Part shown: positions 43,713-53,491 of the stretch, in pieces
Layout: each line of letters begins with the position of its first letter
Position numbering within the stretch: position 1 is the first letter of the stretch
NCBI RefSeq assembly: GCF_907164575.1
Contig: NZ_CAJQYY010000006.1
Location: 1 to 64,000, forward strand
Source: Paraburkholderia gardini
GTDB lineage: Bacteria; Pseudomonadota; Gammaproteobacteria; Burkholderiales; Burkholderiaceae
DNA: 64,000 bases
Direction of reading: 5' to 3'
Translations under genes and position numbers: made by a program
The notes under the pieces: model-generated
Database searches by the model: none
What the model saw: the letters and a program-made list of their open reading frames with translations, nothing else
What the model was told of the DNA's origin: nothing

Positions 43713-44702
43713 ATGTCACGCACGATCAGGTTTGCAAAAGCAGGCGGTCCGGAAGTCCTCGAATTCGTCGAGACCGACGTCCCCGCCCCTGGCCCGAACG
43801 AAGTTCGCATCAAAGTCAAGGCAATTGGTATCAACCGCGCCGAATCGATGTGGCGCACCGACGTCTATATCGAGCCGGTCGAGTTTCCCGCGGGGCTCGG
43901 CTACGAGGCGGCCGGTATCGTCGACGCGCTCGGTGCGGATGTCAAAGGTCTGGCAGTTGGCGACAAGGTCAACGTAATTCCGTCGTTCTCGATGAACCAG
44001 TACTTCACCTATGGCGAAGTGATCATCGCGCCGGGCCATGCGGTCGTGAAGCATCCGGAGTCGCTTTCGTTCGACGAGGCCGCTTCTGTGTGGATGATGT
44101 TCGTGACCGCATATGGCGCGCTGATCGAAGACGCCAAAATCACCAGAGGCGACGTCGTGCTCATTCCGGCTGCATCCAGCAGCGTCGGGCTGGCCGCGAT
44201 ACAGATCGCCCGCTACGCCGGCGCAACGCCCGTTGCGCTGACGCGGACCTCCGCCAAGCGCCAGCCGCTGCTCGATGCGGGCGCCGCGCACGTAATCGCC
44301 ACCGACGAGGTCGATCTCGTCAAGGAAGTCATGCGGATCACCGAAGGCAAAGGTGCGCGCGTGGCGTTCGATCCAGTCGGGGGCGCGAACTTCGCGAAGC
44401 TGATTGCGGCTCTGTCGTTCGGGGGAATCGCGTTCATCTACGGGGCGCTCGACGAGGGTGTAACGCCGCTGCCGGTGCTGGACATGATCGCTAAAGTGAT
44501 CACCGTGAAGGCGCACAACATCTGGCTGACAAGCGGCGACGCGACACGTCGCGGCGCTGCGGTCGAGTTCGTTCTGAAGGGGCTTGAGGCCGGCGCGCTC
44601 AAACCTGTCATCGACCGCACGTTCAGTTTCGATGACATCGTGGAGGTTCACCGCTATCTGGAAACGAACGGTCAGTTCGGCAAGATCGTCGTGACCGTAT
44701 GA
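43713..44702 (+). CDS. NADPH:quinone oxidoreductase / zinc-independent MDR alcohol dehydrogenase-like protein
   Basis: A 329-residue medium-chain dehydrogenase/reductase: GroES-like N-terminal half with I-G-I-N-R-A-E, a G-Y-E-A-A-G-I-V-D-A-L turn, NADP Rossmann motif A-A-S-S-S-V-G-L-A-A, and a C-terminal G-Q-F-G-K-I-V-V-T-V. The catalytic zinc Cys/His set is absent, so a quinone or enone reductase fits better than an alcohol dehydrogenase. Final gene of the LysR-controlled operon. Confidence 0.88.
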   Translation: MSRTIRFAKAGGPEVLEFVETDVPAPGPNEVRIKVKAIGINRAESMWRTDVYIEPVEFPAGLGYEAAGIVDALGADVKGLAVGDKVNVIPSFSMNQYFTYGEVIIAPGHAVVKHPESLSFDEAASVWMMFVTAYGALIEDAKITRGDVVLIPAASSSVGLAAIQIARYAGATPVALTRTSAKRQPLLDAGAAHVIATDEVDLVKEVMRITEGKGARVAFDPVGGANFAKLIAALSFGGIAFIYGALDEGVTPLPVLDMIAKVITVKAHNIWLTSGDATRRGAAVEFVLKGLEAGALKPVIDRTFSFDDIVEVHRYLETNGQFGKIVVTV

Positions 44703-44777
44703 ACACGTTCACCGGCTGGGCCCGCTCTTAAGCACAGCTGGTGCAGGCGCGCGCGTGCCTTGGGCGTCTGCTGTGGG

Positions 44778-45077
44778 TCAGCGCGTGCTGACACGCCGCA
44801 AGGGCGCGTCGACTACGCGTGGTTGAAGCTGCGCGACCTGGCGAGTCAGTTTCGTCAGGTCACGCGCGACAGCGCCGCACCAGATCGTGTCCTGCTGTGC
44901 CGAACGACGGTTGAGCGCATCGCCGCAGTGATTGCGCGAGTCCGTCATGTCGCTCGCGACGCGTTGATTGCGCGAGCGCGCCGCCCGGTCCATTTCCCGC
45001 TGAAGCCAGTTCCCGAATCCCACAACGGAAATCACCGCCACCGCCAGAAACGCATACTCAATTTTCCGCAAACGCAT
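44778..45077 (-). CDS. Hypothetical single-pass membrane protein
   Basis: A ~99-residue frame from ATG 45077: MRLRKIEYAFLAVAVISVVG then a polar, basic helical tail with R-D-L-T-K-L-T-R-Q-V-A-Q-L. One N-terminal transmembrane helix and a probable coiled tail. RBS CCGGAA is fair. No family recognised. The interval 45078-45713 shows no gene I can support; a 42-codon frame from ATG 45437 (MNSIVWIYGPDAATF...) lacks an RBS. Confidence 0.4.
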   Translation of the reverse strand: MRLRKIEYAFLAVAVISVVGFGNWLQREMDRAARSRNQRVASDMTDSRNHCGDALNRRSAQQDTIWCGAVARDLTKLTRQVAQLQPRVVDAPLRRVSTR

Positions 45078-45713
45078 CGTTGTTCCGGCTTCTCTTTTTG
45101 ATCCAATGATAGCGACGGGCTGACGCCGCTGCCGCAGCGAGCGAGATGATATCAACGACAGCGCGGGTGCGCTTGCGAACTGTGCCCTGATCGTGGCGCG
45201 CACGCCGCACGGTGTTGACGGACGTATTCCTGCTGGGCTTGACGTCTACGCTTGGCCGAAGCACGGCAGCTCCCTGGCGGGCCTACGGATTTTCCCTGAG
45301 CCTGTCCCTTTAGCTGGCCTTGATGCGCACCGCACGCGCGTCGCGACGTAACGCGCGCTGGCCCTGCGCACCGGCGCCGCACCCCGATACATCCCACCGC
45401 GTTGCCCCTCCTCTATGCGCCAGTTTCATACTGGATATGAATTCGATTGTATGGATTTATGGGCCAGACGCGGCTACCTTCGCAACACGTCTGAAAAAAG
45501 AGGCGCAGTGGCGGGCAATCGAACACTCCACCAACGACTTTTATATCGAACCGGATGAACATTAGTTCGTCATCCGATTTATTTTTTAAAGCACAAAAGA
45601 CGACAAATATTAATTTCAAACGTCCGGGGCCGCCTGCGATGTCTCGCGGAAAAGGCTTGCTCAGTCTCATGCGGACAGCGTGACGATTCAAAAATAATGA
45701 AGGAGACAAAACC

Positions 45714-47309
45714 GTGATTAAAAAAGAGGCGCTGCTGCGCGCGACGACGCTAGCGTGCGTGACCGCGATACTGACCGCCTGTGGCGGCTCCAATGGCAAC
45801 CCCGCGCAATCCGCTGTGCTGGCAAACAGTCAGGCCCAGGTCGAGACCGGTCTTGTCACCGGCAATCCTGCTGACTCGTCCGGCATTATCAGCTTCAAGG
45901 GCATCCCATACGCAGCGGCGCCCGTCGGCGCGTTGCGCTGGCAGGCGCCTCAACCGCCCGTCAAGTGGACCGGCAGCAAGGCGGCCACGCAATACGGCAA
46001 CACATGCTGGCAAGGCACCGCATTCGGCCCCGTCGACAACAGCAAGGCAAGCGAAGACTGCCTGTTCCTCAACGTGTGGACCGGCGCGAAATCAACCACT
46101 GAAAAACGCCCTGTGATGGTGTGGCTGCATGGCGGCGGCTTCCAGTTCGGCACATCGGGAGATCCGCGCTGGGAAGGCGGCAACCTCGCGAAGAAAGGGG
46201 TGGTCGTCGTATCGCTTAACTACCGGCTCGGCGTGTTCGGTTTTCTTGCGCGCCAGGATCTCGACGCCGAATCGGGTGGCAAGTCGTCCGGGATGTATGG
46301 CCTGCTCGACCAGATCGCCGCGCTGCATTGGGTAAAGACAAACATCGCGGCGTTCGGTGGCGACCCGAACAACATTACCGTGTTCGGCGAATCGGCCGGG
46401 GCGCATGCGGTCGGGATGCTTCTGGCGTCGCCACTCGCCGCGGGCACCTTCAACAAGGCGATCGCCGAAAGCGGAGCCTTCTGGGAAACACCGCAGGGCG
46501 TGATGCGATCGCATGCTGCCGTGTCGCAGATCGGCGCGCAACTGGGCGTGACGATGGGCGCCAAAACGCTGGCCGATCTTCGTGCCTTGCCGGCTTCGCA
46601 GCTGATGACCGACCCGACGGAACCGGCCTGTAACCCGAGCGTCGACGGTTATGTGCTCACAACCGATCCTTACTCGCGATTTGCCGCCGGCCAGCAAAAC
46701 GACGTACCGCTGCTCGAAGGACAAAATGCGGACGAAGGCACGATTTTCGCCGCAACGGCAGGCATTTCCGCCGACACGAAAGATCACTTCGTCACGGCGG
46801 CTACTGCCGCGTTTGGCTCCGCGAACATCAATACGTTCCTGCAGTTCTACCCGGCAACCACCGACGCCGCGGCACAGCAGTCGGAAGTCACGCTTGCGGG
46901 CGATCTGATCATCGCGTCGCAAACGTGGGAGATGGCCAATCTGCAGCTGAAAACCGGCAAGTCGCCTGTCTACTCGTACTACTTCAGCCAGACGTCCGCC
47001 TACAATCCGCTGCCCATCCACGTGTCGGAAGTGCCGTACGTCTTCCAGAATCTCGTGGCAAACGGCCACGGCGCGCCTGATGCGACTGACGCCGCGGTCG
47101 CGGATGCGATGTCGTCGTACTGGACGAACTTCGCGAAGACCGGCAATCCGAACGGCAACGGTCTGCCGGACTGGCCCGCGTACACGGGTGCGGGCGGCAA
47201 GGTCATGGGGCTCGCGACGCCGCTTCAGGCGCAGTCCGAAGTGTCCACGGCCCGCTTCCAGTTCCTGAACAGCTTCAGAAGCAACGGCAGCCTCGGATTC
47301 GCGTTCTAA
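45714..47309 (+). CDS. Type B carboxylesterase, lipoprotein
   Basis: A 531-residue alpha/beta-hydrolase of the carboxylesterase/lipase family. The N-terminus is a lipoprotein signal (TAILTAC lipobox, Cys at ~24). G-G-G-F (oxyanion), the nucleophile Ser227 in FGESAGAHAVG, Glu in NADEGTIFAA, and His in the E-V-P-Y-V-F region form the triad and neighbours. GTG start behind GAAGGAGA. Likely anchored in the outer or inner membrane facing the periplasm or surface; hydrolyses esters of unknown origin. Confidence 0.88.
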   Translation: MIKKEALLRATTLACVTAILTACGGSNGNPAQSAVLANSQAQVETGLVTGNPADSSGIISFKGIPYAAAPVGALRWQAPQPPVKWTGSKAATQYGNTCWQGTAFGPVDNSKASEDCLFLNVWTGAKSTTEKRPVMVWLHGGGFQFGTSGDPRWEGGNLAKKGVVVVSLNYRLGVFGFLARQDLDAESGGKSSGMYGLLDQIAALHWVKTNIAAFGGDPNNITVFGESAGAHAVGMLLASPLAAGTFNKAIAESGAFWETPQGVMRSHAAVSQIGAQLGVTMGAKTLADLRALPASQLMTDPTEPACNPSVDGYVLTTDPYSRFAAGQQNDVPLLEGQNADEGTIFAATAGISADTKDHFVTAATAAFGSANINTFLQFYPATTDAAAQQSEVTLAGDLIIASQTWEMANLQLKTGKSPVYSYYFSQTSAYNPLPIHVSEVPYVFQNLVANGHGAPDATDAAVADAMSSYWTNFAKTGNPNGNGLPDWPAYTGAGGKVMGLATPLQAQSEVSTARFQFLNSFRSNGSLGFAF

Positions 47310-47463
47310 CCGTTCCTTGAATCGTGATGCCCGCTCGAAGGCGCTTGCGTCTCGACGGGCATGACGCCGACGTACAGTTTCATCAAAACGGCCATACAGG
47401 TGTCGTTCGACGGCAATCTGCGAGACAGACGGTTGCCCTGGAACGCAGCCCATTGGAGACCCG

Positions 47464-48618
47464 ATGCACAAGTTTGTTCCAACCATCAAGTTTCGCCTGG
47501 CGATGGCCCTTGGCATCCCAGCGCTGCTCACACTGGGCATCGGTGTGGTGGCGACGGTCGCGCTGCGCGATTCGCATTCGTTTGCCGGCGTGTCCACACA
47601 CGCCCTGCTCTGGCTACTACCTGTTGCCACAGGCGGGACGATTGCGATACTCGCGTTTGGCTTTGTGCATCTGCAAGCCATCGTGGTCGACGGTCTGGGC
47701 AGGCAATCGCGTTCGTTCCAGTACCTGTCGCAGACACTGGATCTGTCGAGGCGATCCGCCGCGCGCCGCATGGATGAGTTCGGGCGCGGCGCCGTATGGT
47801 TCGACCGGTTCATGAACCGCGTCGAGGAAACCGTGCTGACCGTCCAGGCCGCGACCGATTCGGTCAGTACGGCCACGCAGCAGATCGCGGCGGGCAATAT
47901 GGATCTTTCAGCCCGCACCGAGGAACAGGCGGCGTCGCTTGAGGAGACCGCTGCGAGCATGGTCGAACTCACGGAGACGGTCAGGCACAACACCGACAAC
48001 GCACGTCAGGCAAACAACCTCGCGAGCCGCGCGTCCGGGATGGCGGACGACGGTCACGACGCAGTTCAGGCGATGATGCACACCATCGAGCAGATCAACC
48101 AGGGATCGACCAAAATCTCCGAGATCACCGGTCTTATCGAAGGCATTGCGTTCCAGACGAACATTCTCGCGCTCAACGCCGCAGTGGAAGCCGCGAGAGC
48201 CGGCGATCACGGGCGCGGCTTCGCGGTCGTCGCAAGCGAGGTGCGCAATCTCGCGCAACGCTCTTCAACGGCGGCAAAGGAAATCAAGGCGCTCATCGGC
48301 TCGTCGGTTGCAATGGTGCGCGAGGGATCATCGCAGGCGGCGCATGTCGGCTCGACGGTGGAGCAGGTCAAGACCGCGATCGGACAGGTCTCGGCCATCG
48401 TGGCGGAAATTGCGAGCGCATCGGAAGAACAGAGCCGGGGAATTGAACAGGTCGCAGCGGCCGTCACGCAGATGGATCAGGTCACGCAGCAAAATGCCGC
48501 GCTCGTCGAACAGGCGGCGGCCGCAGCCCAGTCGCTCGAAGAACAGGTGACGCGCGTGCGAGGCACGTTATCGGAATTCAAGGTTGGCACGGCAAACACG
48601 GCGAAGCTGTCGGCTTGA
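47464..48618 (+). CDS. Methyl-accepting chemotaxis protein with minimal sensor region
   Basis: A 384-residue chemoreceptor. Two hydrophobic segments (about 13-33 and 46-68) are separated by only ~12 residues, so no periplasmic ligand domain exists. A short linker, without a clear HAMP, joins a full MCP signalling domain from ~100 on, with the conserved hairpin tip [20 protein letters not shown] and [11 protein letters not shown]. Methylation sites likely lie in the E-E-Q-x-x-S/A repeats. It may sense a membrane or cytoplasmic state (redox, energy) rather than an external ligand. Confidence 0.9.
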   Translation: MHKFVPTIKFRLAMALGIPALLTLGIGVVATVALRDSHSFAGVSTHALLWLLPVATGGTIAILAFGFVHLQAIVVDGLGRQSRSFQYLSQTLDLSRRSAARRMDEFGRGAVWFDRFMNRVEETVLTVQAATDSVSTATQQIAAGNMDLSARTEEQAASLEETAASMVELTETVRHNTDNARQANNLASRASGMADDGHDAVQAMMHTIEQINQGSTKISEITGLIEGIAFQTNILALNAAVEAARAGDHGRGFAVVASEVRNLAQRSSTAAKEIKALIGSSVAMVREGSSQAAHVGSTVEQVKTAIGQVSAIVAEIASASEEQSRGIEQVAAAVTQMDQVTQQNAALVEQAAAAAQSLEEQVTRVRGTLSEFKVGTANTAKLSA

Positions 48619-48698
48619 GCGCGCATGGCCGCGCGCCCGTCGCACGTGACGTGGGATTCGCCTCGGCACCTTCATTTCGGTCTGGCGTGAAAAACACT

Positions 48699-48926
48699 TC
48701 AGGGTATGCGATACCAGATCCGGATGCCCGAATACCAGTGGCTGACGCTCGTGTCGTCACCGCTGCCGAACGTCGACAGACTTTCTACGTTCACGACATC
48801 GATGCTTTCTTCGGCAATCCATGCGTTTGCGCGTTCAACGAGCGCCGCCGCGTTTTCGTAGACGTGTCCCTTGATGAGGTGACGCTGCATGACCTGCCGC
48901 TCGAAATCCTTGAAAGCGATTTTCAT
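48699..48926 (-). CDS. Hypothetical small protein downstream of cold-shock gene
   Basis: A 75-residue protein: MKIAFKDFERQVMQRHLIKG, HVYENAAALVERANAWIAEE, V-N-V-E-S-L-S, then a Trp/Tyr-rich end (S-H-W-Y-S-G-I-R-I-W-Y-R-I). It may be a conserved Burkholderia protein next to csp genes. It lies on the same strand as cspA, downstream of a hairpin. Function unknown. Confidence 0.7.
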   Translation of the reverse strand: MKIAFKDFERQVMQRHLIKGHVYENAAALVERANAWIAEESIDVVNVESLSTFGSGDDTSVSHWYSGIRIWYRIP

Positions 48927-49029
48927 TGTTGAAGTCTCCTGTGTCCGGGTCTTGTTGTGTGCCTCGGGACATCAGTCTATCAATCAAACGGAGCGAACGG
49001 AAACGCACGAAACGGTTGCGCAAACGAAA

Positions 49030-49054
49030 CTGCCGCTCCGATAAGGAGCGGCAG
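49030..49054. terminator. Terminator-like hairpin between csp and the small downstream gene
   Basis: CTGCCGCTCC and GGAGCGGCAG form a perfect 10-bp stem around a 5-nt loop. On the minus strand it follows the csp stop by about 100 bases and is followed by TTTCG. A terminator of the csp message is likely. Confidence 0.55.
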
Positions 49055-49158
49055 CAGACGGCGACCTTAAAGGTTGCCGTTATACCCCGATCAGCCGTGT
49101 GCCCTTGAGGCCCACTGTTGCGGGGTCGTTCAGGCCTTGACGCGCCCGAAACAGCGAC

Positions 49159-49362
49159 TTAAAGCGGCGTGATATTCGCTGCCTGCATGCCCTTCGGGCC
49201 GCGCTTCGTTTCGTAGCTGACCTTCTGGTTTTCAGCCAGGGTCTTGAAGCCATCGCCTTTCACTTCCGAGAAGTGCGCGAAAAGATCTTCACCACCTGCG
49301 TCCGGCGTAATGAAGCCAAAGCCTTTGCTGTCGTTGAACCACTTGACGGTACCGGTTTCCAT
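49159..49362 (-). CDS. Cold-shock protein, CspA family
   Basis: A 67-residue OB-fold RNA chaperone: [18 protein letters not shown] (RNP-1 K-G-F-G-F-I), [10 protein letters not shown] (RNP-2 D-L-F-A-H-F) and [20 protein letters not shown]. It binds single-stranded RNA. The RBS AAGGTGGG lies before ATG 49362. An upstream AT-rich leader of about 150 bases could form a temperature-sensitive 5' UTR. Confidence 0.95.
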   Translation of the reverse strand: METGTVKWFNDSKGFGFITPDAGGEDLFAHFSEVKGDGFKTLAENQKVSYETKRGPKGMQAANITPL

Positions 49363-49666
49363 AACCCACCTTGCGAAAAAAATAAATAATCCGCCCTGTT
49401 AAGGAGCGGCTGAGAAGGATCAAGGAGTGAGAGGACAACGAATACCGCTGAAGAGGCGACACATTGATGATCAGCAATCGATCTTCTTGAACTTCGGCCC
49501 TCACAGTACGCTGTGAAGGCTTTCAAAGCAAGGTTTATTAAGTAACGGTTTGTTGGTCAGACCCGCGGCGGCCGCCACAAAAGGGTTACGCGCGACCTTG
49601 AACAAACGGTTCTGACGTCCTGAACATACAGCAAATGGCATGAACCCGTAGCTCTGGGCCGACGCT

Positions 49667-50152
49667 TTACGTCTGCTCGATACTGAGTAGCCGCGCGTGC
49701 AGAAGACGTGCAAGCGATTCACCGCCCTCGCGCATCACCGCATCGTGATTCCAGCGAAAGACCGGACGTGCGATGGGCGCGAGCAGATTCATCCACGACC
49801 GGCTCGTATGGATCTGCCAGTCGTAACGCACGATGGTTGCGTCGCCATCGTTTGCAAACTGCCACCGGCCGGTGCCCCGCACGTCGCCGGTCGCCTCGCC
49901 TTCGAGCGCGACCAGCGGATCGACGTGCGTCACGTGCATGTCGAAGACGATCCGGTACGGCAACGCGCCTTTCCACGTATAGCGATGAACGGCGCCGATG
50001 CCCTCGCCCGTTCCCGGCGCGATTTCGACCACGCGTTCGACGTTCTTCCACCACCGCGGCCAGCGCGACGCATCGCGAACCACAGCCCAGACCGCAGGCA
50101 ACGGCGCTTCGATTCGCCATGTCGTCGAAAAGCGGTATTGCGCTGTGTGCAC
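49667..50152 (-). CDS. SRPBCC (START/Bet v1-like) ligand-binding protein
   Basis: A 161-residue helix-grip-fold protein: T-T-W-R-I-E-A-P-L-P-A-V-W, RDASRWPRWWKNVERV, then W-K-G-A-L-P-Y-R-I-V-F-D and G-R-W-Q-F with a long C-terminal helix (HDAVMREGGESLARLL). GTG 50152 is favoured because GGAG lies 5 bases before; a GTG at 50170 would lengthen it by six. SRPBCC proteins bind lipids, polyketides or act on small hydrophobic ligands. Ligand unknown. Confidence 0.8.
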   Translation of the reverse strand: MHTAQYRFSTTWRIEAPLPAVWAVVRDASRWPRWWKNVERVVEIAPGTGEGIGAVHRYTWKGALPYRIVFDMHVTHVDPLVALEGEATGDVRGTGRWQFANDGDATIVRYDWQIHTSRSWMNLLAPIARPVFRWNHDAVMREGGESLARLLHARLLSIEQT

Positions 50153-50295
50153 GATTTCTCCTGCAATCACGTTGCCATTCCCGATTGCACCTGCCGGGTT
50201 TTACGCACCATATTGCCCGATTCCATCGATATACGACCACGAAAAAACGACTCCAGGCCGCCCGTTCCGGTCCATGTCGCCACAGATGAACGGTT

Positions 50296-51162
50296 TCAGG
50301 CCGCCCGCCCGATCAGGCCGCGCAACACCGTTTCGACTGTCACGACACCTTTCACCGTTTCGGCCTCCGACACCTCGAACCTGATCCAGCCTTCGTTGAA
50401 GCCGTCGAGCATCCGCATGCGCGGTACCGGATTCCGCATGCCTTGCGCGCGAAACAGCGACTCCCACGTATCGCGCGGCACGGGTTGCGCCCGCACATCC
50501 CGGTCCAGCAGATGACCGAACGCGGCGGCAAGGTCATCAGGGCTCACCCGGCGCGGACCTTCGAGCTCCACCACACGACGCCCCGCCCATGTTTCGCCCA
50601 GCAATCGAGCCGCGACGCGACCGACATCAGCGGTTGCGACCATAGGCACAGCGCGCTCCAGCGGCTGCAGAAAGCTCGGCATGATGCCGGTCGTGCTGGC
50701 AGGCTCGACATCCCACACCGCGTTTTCGATGAACCACGCGGCCCGCAAAAACGCGACGGGCATCGACAGCGTGCCGAGTTCCTGTTCCATGATCTGCAGT
50801 TGCTGCAACAAGTTGATCTCTTCTGCCTGAGCACCGATCGTCGACAGGCACACGACCTTCCGTGGCTGCGCGGCTTCCAGTGCCTGCCGCAAAGCCGCGA
50901 TAATCCGGCGCGATTCCGGAAAGCCTGGTGACGGATCGAAATTCGGCGGCAACAGAACAAACACACCTTCCGAGCCAGCGAACGCGCGGGCCAAAGCCTG
51001 CGCGTCATCCATGCCGGCGAGCACCACTTCACAACCTGCCCCGGCCCAGGCAGCGCCCTTTGTCGCGTCACGTACTACCGCGCGAACGTCATGCTGCTGC
51101 GCCAGCAGTTGCCGTGCCACAACCCCTCCAACCTGCCCTGTGATTCCGGTAATCGCGAACAT
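50296..51162 (-). CDS. NmrA-like NAD(P)-binding protein
   Basis: A 288-residue atypical SDR: FAITGITGQVGGVVARQLL (G-x-x-G-x-x-G), A-V-V-R-D cofactor-selective strand, and A-D-V-G-R-V-A-A-R-L-L-G. No Y-x3-K active site, as in NmrA redox-sensing proteins or quinone oxidoreductase-like (QorB) enzymes. ATG 51162 follows GGAGAG. It may act as a redox sensor or reductase. The intergenic 51163-51601 contains no gene I can support. Confidence 0.87.
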   Translation of the reverse strand: MFAITGITGQVGGVVARQLLAQQHDVRAVVRDATKGAAWAGAGCEVVLAGMDDAQALARAFAGSEGVFVLLPPNFDPSPGFPESRRIIAALRQALEAAQPRKVVCLSTIGAQAEEINLLQQLQIMEQELGTLSMPVAFLRAAWFIENAVWDVEPASTTGIMPSFLQPLERAVPMVATADVGRVAARLLGETWAGRRVVELEGPRRVSPDDLAAAFGHLLDRDVRAQPVPRDTWESLFRAQGMRNPVPRMRMLDGFNEGWIRFEVSEAETVKGVVTVETVLRGLIGRAA

Positions 51163-51601
51163 TGCTCTCTCCAGTGAATTGCGACCCACGCCGCACAGGA
51201 AAGCATTCTGGTCACGATATCCCGCTTCATCCAGCGCATGAATGTCATTTGATTAATGCCGTTACGTCATGTACGTGTTCACTCGAAGTTGAAACAGGAT
51301 CGACCCGGCGAGTGGTGTTATTGCCTGTTTCACAGGCGTCTCCGGGGCGCCAGCATGAATAAAACCAGCTTGTCTCAAGCCACAAGGTCAGCCCCCCGCC
51401 CGCATGACCGGTCAGCAGGTACGGTGCCGCGCGTGCACCTGGGCCGGGCGATTGCAGCGAATCCGGGGTTTTTGGCCGATTTATTGAGGATTTTTTTCGA
51501 CTTTTTTTGGGCTACCCTGGTGTCGCATGGCGAGCAGTTCGTCATGGGAGCGGGCTGTATTGACCCTCACGAACACAGGCTCACGAACCAGGGCGAACCA
51601 G

Positions 51602-52549
51602 ATGACGACGCAAACGAAGGTCTCCATTTGTCTGCCGACCTGCAACCGTCCGGATCTCATTGTCGAGTGCATCGAGTCGTGCCTCGCGCAGACTCACACA
51701 AACATCGAGATCCTGATAGGCGACGATTCAAAAGACGACCGCACGCAAAGGATGATCGCGACGCGCTATCAGCACGAACCACGCATCCGTTACGTGAGGA
51801 ATACACCCTCGCTTGGACAGGCGCGCAATGTGTCGAGTCTTTTTGCGCGAGCGGGCGGCAGCAAGATTCTGCTGATTCACGACGATGACTATCTTGCCGT
51901 CGATGGCATCGAGCGTCTGGTTTCGCTCTGGCAGCGCCATCCGGATCTCGACGTGGCGTTCGCGAACCAGTACGAGGTCGATCAGGCGGGTCATGTCGAT
52001 CGCGACGCCAGCGACCGCCTGAACGCCGATTTTTACCGCACGAAAGGCGCTGAAGGATTGCAGCGGCAACCGGGGCGCACGGGCCTCATCCAGATGTTCC
52101 CGAACAATGGCTGGATGGCGGATGCCGATCTCGTGCGCCGCATCAGCTACAAGGAGCGGTACGGGATGTGCTGCGACTATGTATTTGGCGTCGAACTCTG
52201 CCTTGCTGCGAAGCAGGTGTATTACCTCAACGAATACGTGTCGTTCTATCGCAAGACCGACGTCTCGATTTCGACGACGACCAGACGTTCGACAAACGCG
52301 GCTTCGGTTTCCGCCTATGCGTTCATCGAAAAGCTTCGCCTTGACCGTCAGCTTGAACCGGCGCGCAAGCTCGCATTGCGACGTATCGTACCGATCGTCG
52401 TTTCGGTCTATTCTCGCAACCACGATCCGGTCAAGGGGCTGCGTATCGCGGTAAAGAACCTGTTCGCCTATAACTACGGCTTCAGCATGCGGCTTTACTA
52501 TCACCTCATGATGATTTCGCGTTCGATGCTTACGCTCAAAGCGCGTTGA
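51602..52549 (+). CDS. GT2-family glycosyltransferase
   Basis: A 315-residue GT-A enzyme: VSICLPTCNRPDLIVECIES at the start (nucleotide-sugar binding), IEILIGDDSKDDRT and the D-x-D motif in LLIHDDDYLAV, then F-P-N-N-G-W-M-A-D-A-D-L. C-terminal helices are amphipathic or membrane-adjacent. It has no other polysaccharide genes nearby, so it is an isolated transferase whose acceptor is unknown. Start ATG 51602 is after AGGGCGAA. Confidence 0.88.
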   Translation: MTTQTKVSICLPTCNRPDLIVECIESCLAQTHTNIEILIGDDSKDDRTQRMIATRYQHEPRIRYVRNTPSLGQARNVSSLFARAGGSKILLIHDDDYLAVDGIERLVSLWQRHPDLDVAFANQYEVDQAGHVDRDASDRLNADFYRTKGAEGLQRQPGRTGLIQMFPNNGWMADADLVRRISYKERYGMCCDYVFGVELCLAAKQVYYLNEYVSFYRKTDVSISTTTRRSTNAASVSAYAFIEKLRLDRQLEPARKLALRRIVPIVVSVYSRNHDPVKGLRIAVKNLFAYNYGFSMRLYYHLMMISRSMLTLKAR

Positions 52550-52603
52550 TCCGTCAATCAGCGCTGCGCACGCGCGGTGGCTAACGTACCGCGCTCACAC
52601 CGA

Positions 52604-53491
52604 TCAATGCTGCACACCCCAACGACGCACCGTCACGCGCTCCAGCGTGTCGAATACAAGATGCTCGACGAGGAGACCAATCGCAATCACCGCGGCGAGT
52701 CCGGCGAACACGCGGTCGGTATAGAGTTCGTTGCGGTTCTGGAAGATGTACCAGCCGAGGCCGCCATTGCCGCTGCTGGCACCGAATACGAGTTCCGCGG
52801 CGATCAGCGTGCGCCACGCAAAGGCCCAGCCCACACGCAGACCGGCAAGAATCGACGGCAAAGCCGCCGGCACGAGAATCAGCGTCACGTGGCGCAAACC
52901 GCTCAATCCATAATTGCGTCCAGTCATGCGCAGCGTTTCAGGCACGGCCTGAAAACCTGAATACGTATTGAGCGCGAGCGGCCACAGTACTGCGTGTACG
53001 AGCACGAACAGCAGGCTGCCCGTGCCAAGCCCAAACCACAGCAGCGCAAGCGGCAGCAGCGCGATAGACGGCAACGGGTTGAACATCGCGGTGAGCATCG
53101 AAAGCAGGTCACGGCCAATGCGCGTCGACACCGCCAGCGACGTCAGCAGAAACGCGAACAGCACACCCAGCAGATAGCCGCGCAGCAGAACCGACAGCGA
53201 CACCGCCGTCTTCTGCAACAGCTCGCCCGACAGGACGCCCTGAACGAACGCATTCAACGTCGCGCCAAACCCCGGCAGCAGCAGATCGTTATTCAGCACG
53301 CGCGCCGCGAGCTCCCACGCCGCGAGCAGCACCAGCGCGATCAGCGTCTTGCGCAACCACGATTGCGCCATCAAACGCCGCGCCACCGGCAACGGCGCTT
53401 CGGCGACGACGTCGCCCGGCAACTCCGGCGAGCGCTCGTACTCAGGCCGCACAGGCGGCAACCACGACGTACTGGAAGTGGGCGTGCTCAT
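52604..53491 (-). CDS. ABC transporter permease, taurine/sulfonate type
   Basis: A 295-residue inner-membrane permease with six hydrophobic segments and the EAA-like loop L-R-M-T-G-R-N-Y-G-L-S-G. The LLPGFGATLNAF, NPLPSIALLPLALLWFGLGT and FGASSGNGGLGWYIF stretches are typical of the SsuC/TauC group. Its start overlaps the ATPase stop by 4 bases. Part of an operon with the ATPase, binding protein and dioxygenase. Confidence 0.9.
   Translation of the reverse strand: MSTPTSSTSWLPPVRPEYERSPELPGDVVAEAPLPVARRLMAQSWLRKTLIALVLLAAWELAARVLNNDLLLPGFGATLNAFVQGVLSGELLQKTAVSLSVLLRGYLLGVLFAFLLTSLAVSTRIGRDLLSMLTAMFNPLPSIALLPLALLWFGLGTGSLLFVLVHAVLWPLALNTYSGFQAVPETLRMTGRNYGLSGLRHVTLILVPAALPSILAGLRVGWAFAWRTLIAAELVFGASSGNGGLGWYIFQNRNELYTDRVFAGLAAVIAIGLLVEHLVFDTLERVTVRRWGVQH

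Noticed and set aside
45437..45565. 42-codon ORF MNSIVWIYGPDAATF...
   Set aside because: No ribosome binding site and no family; kept only as a remark.
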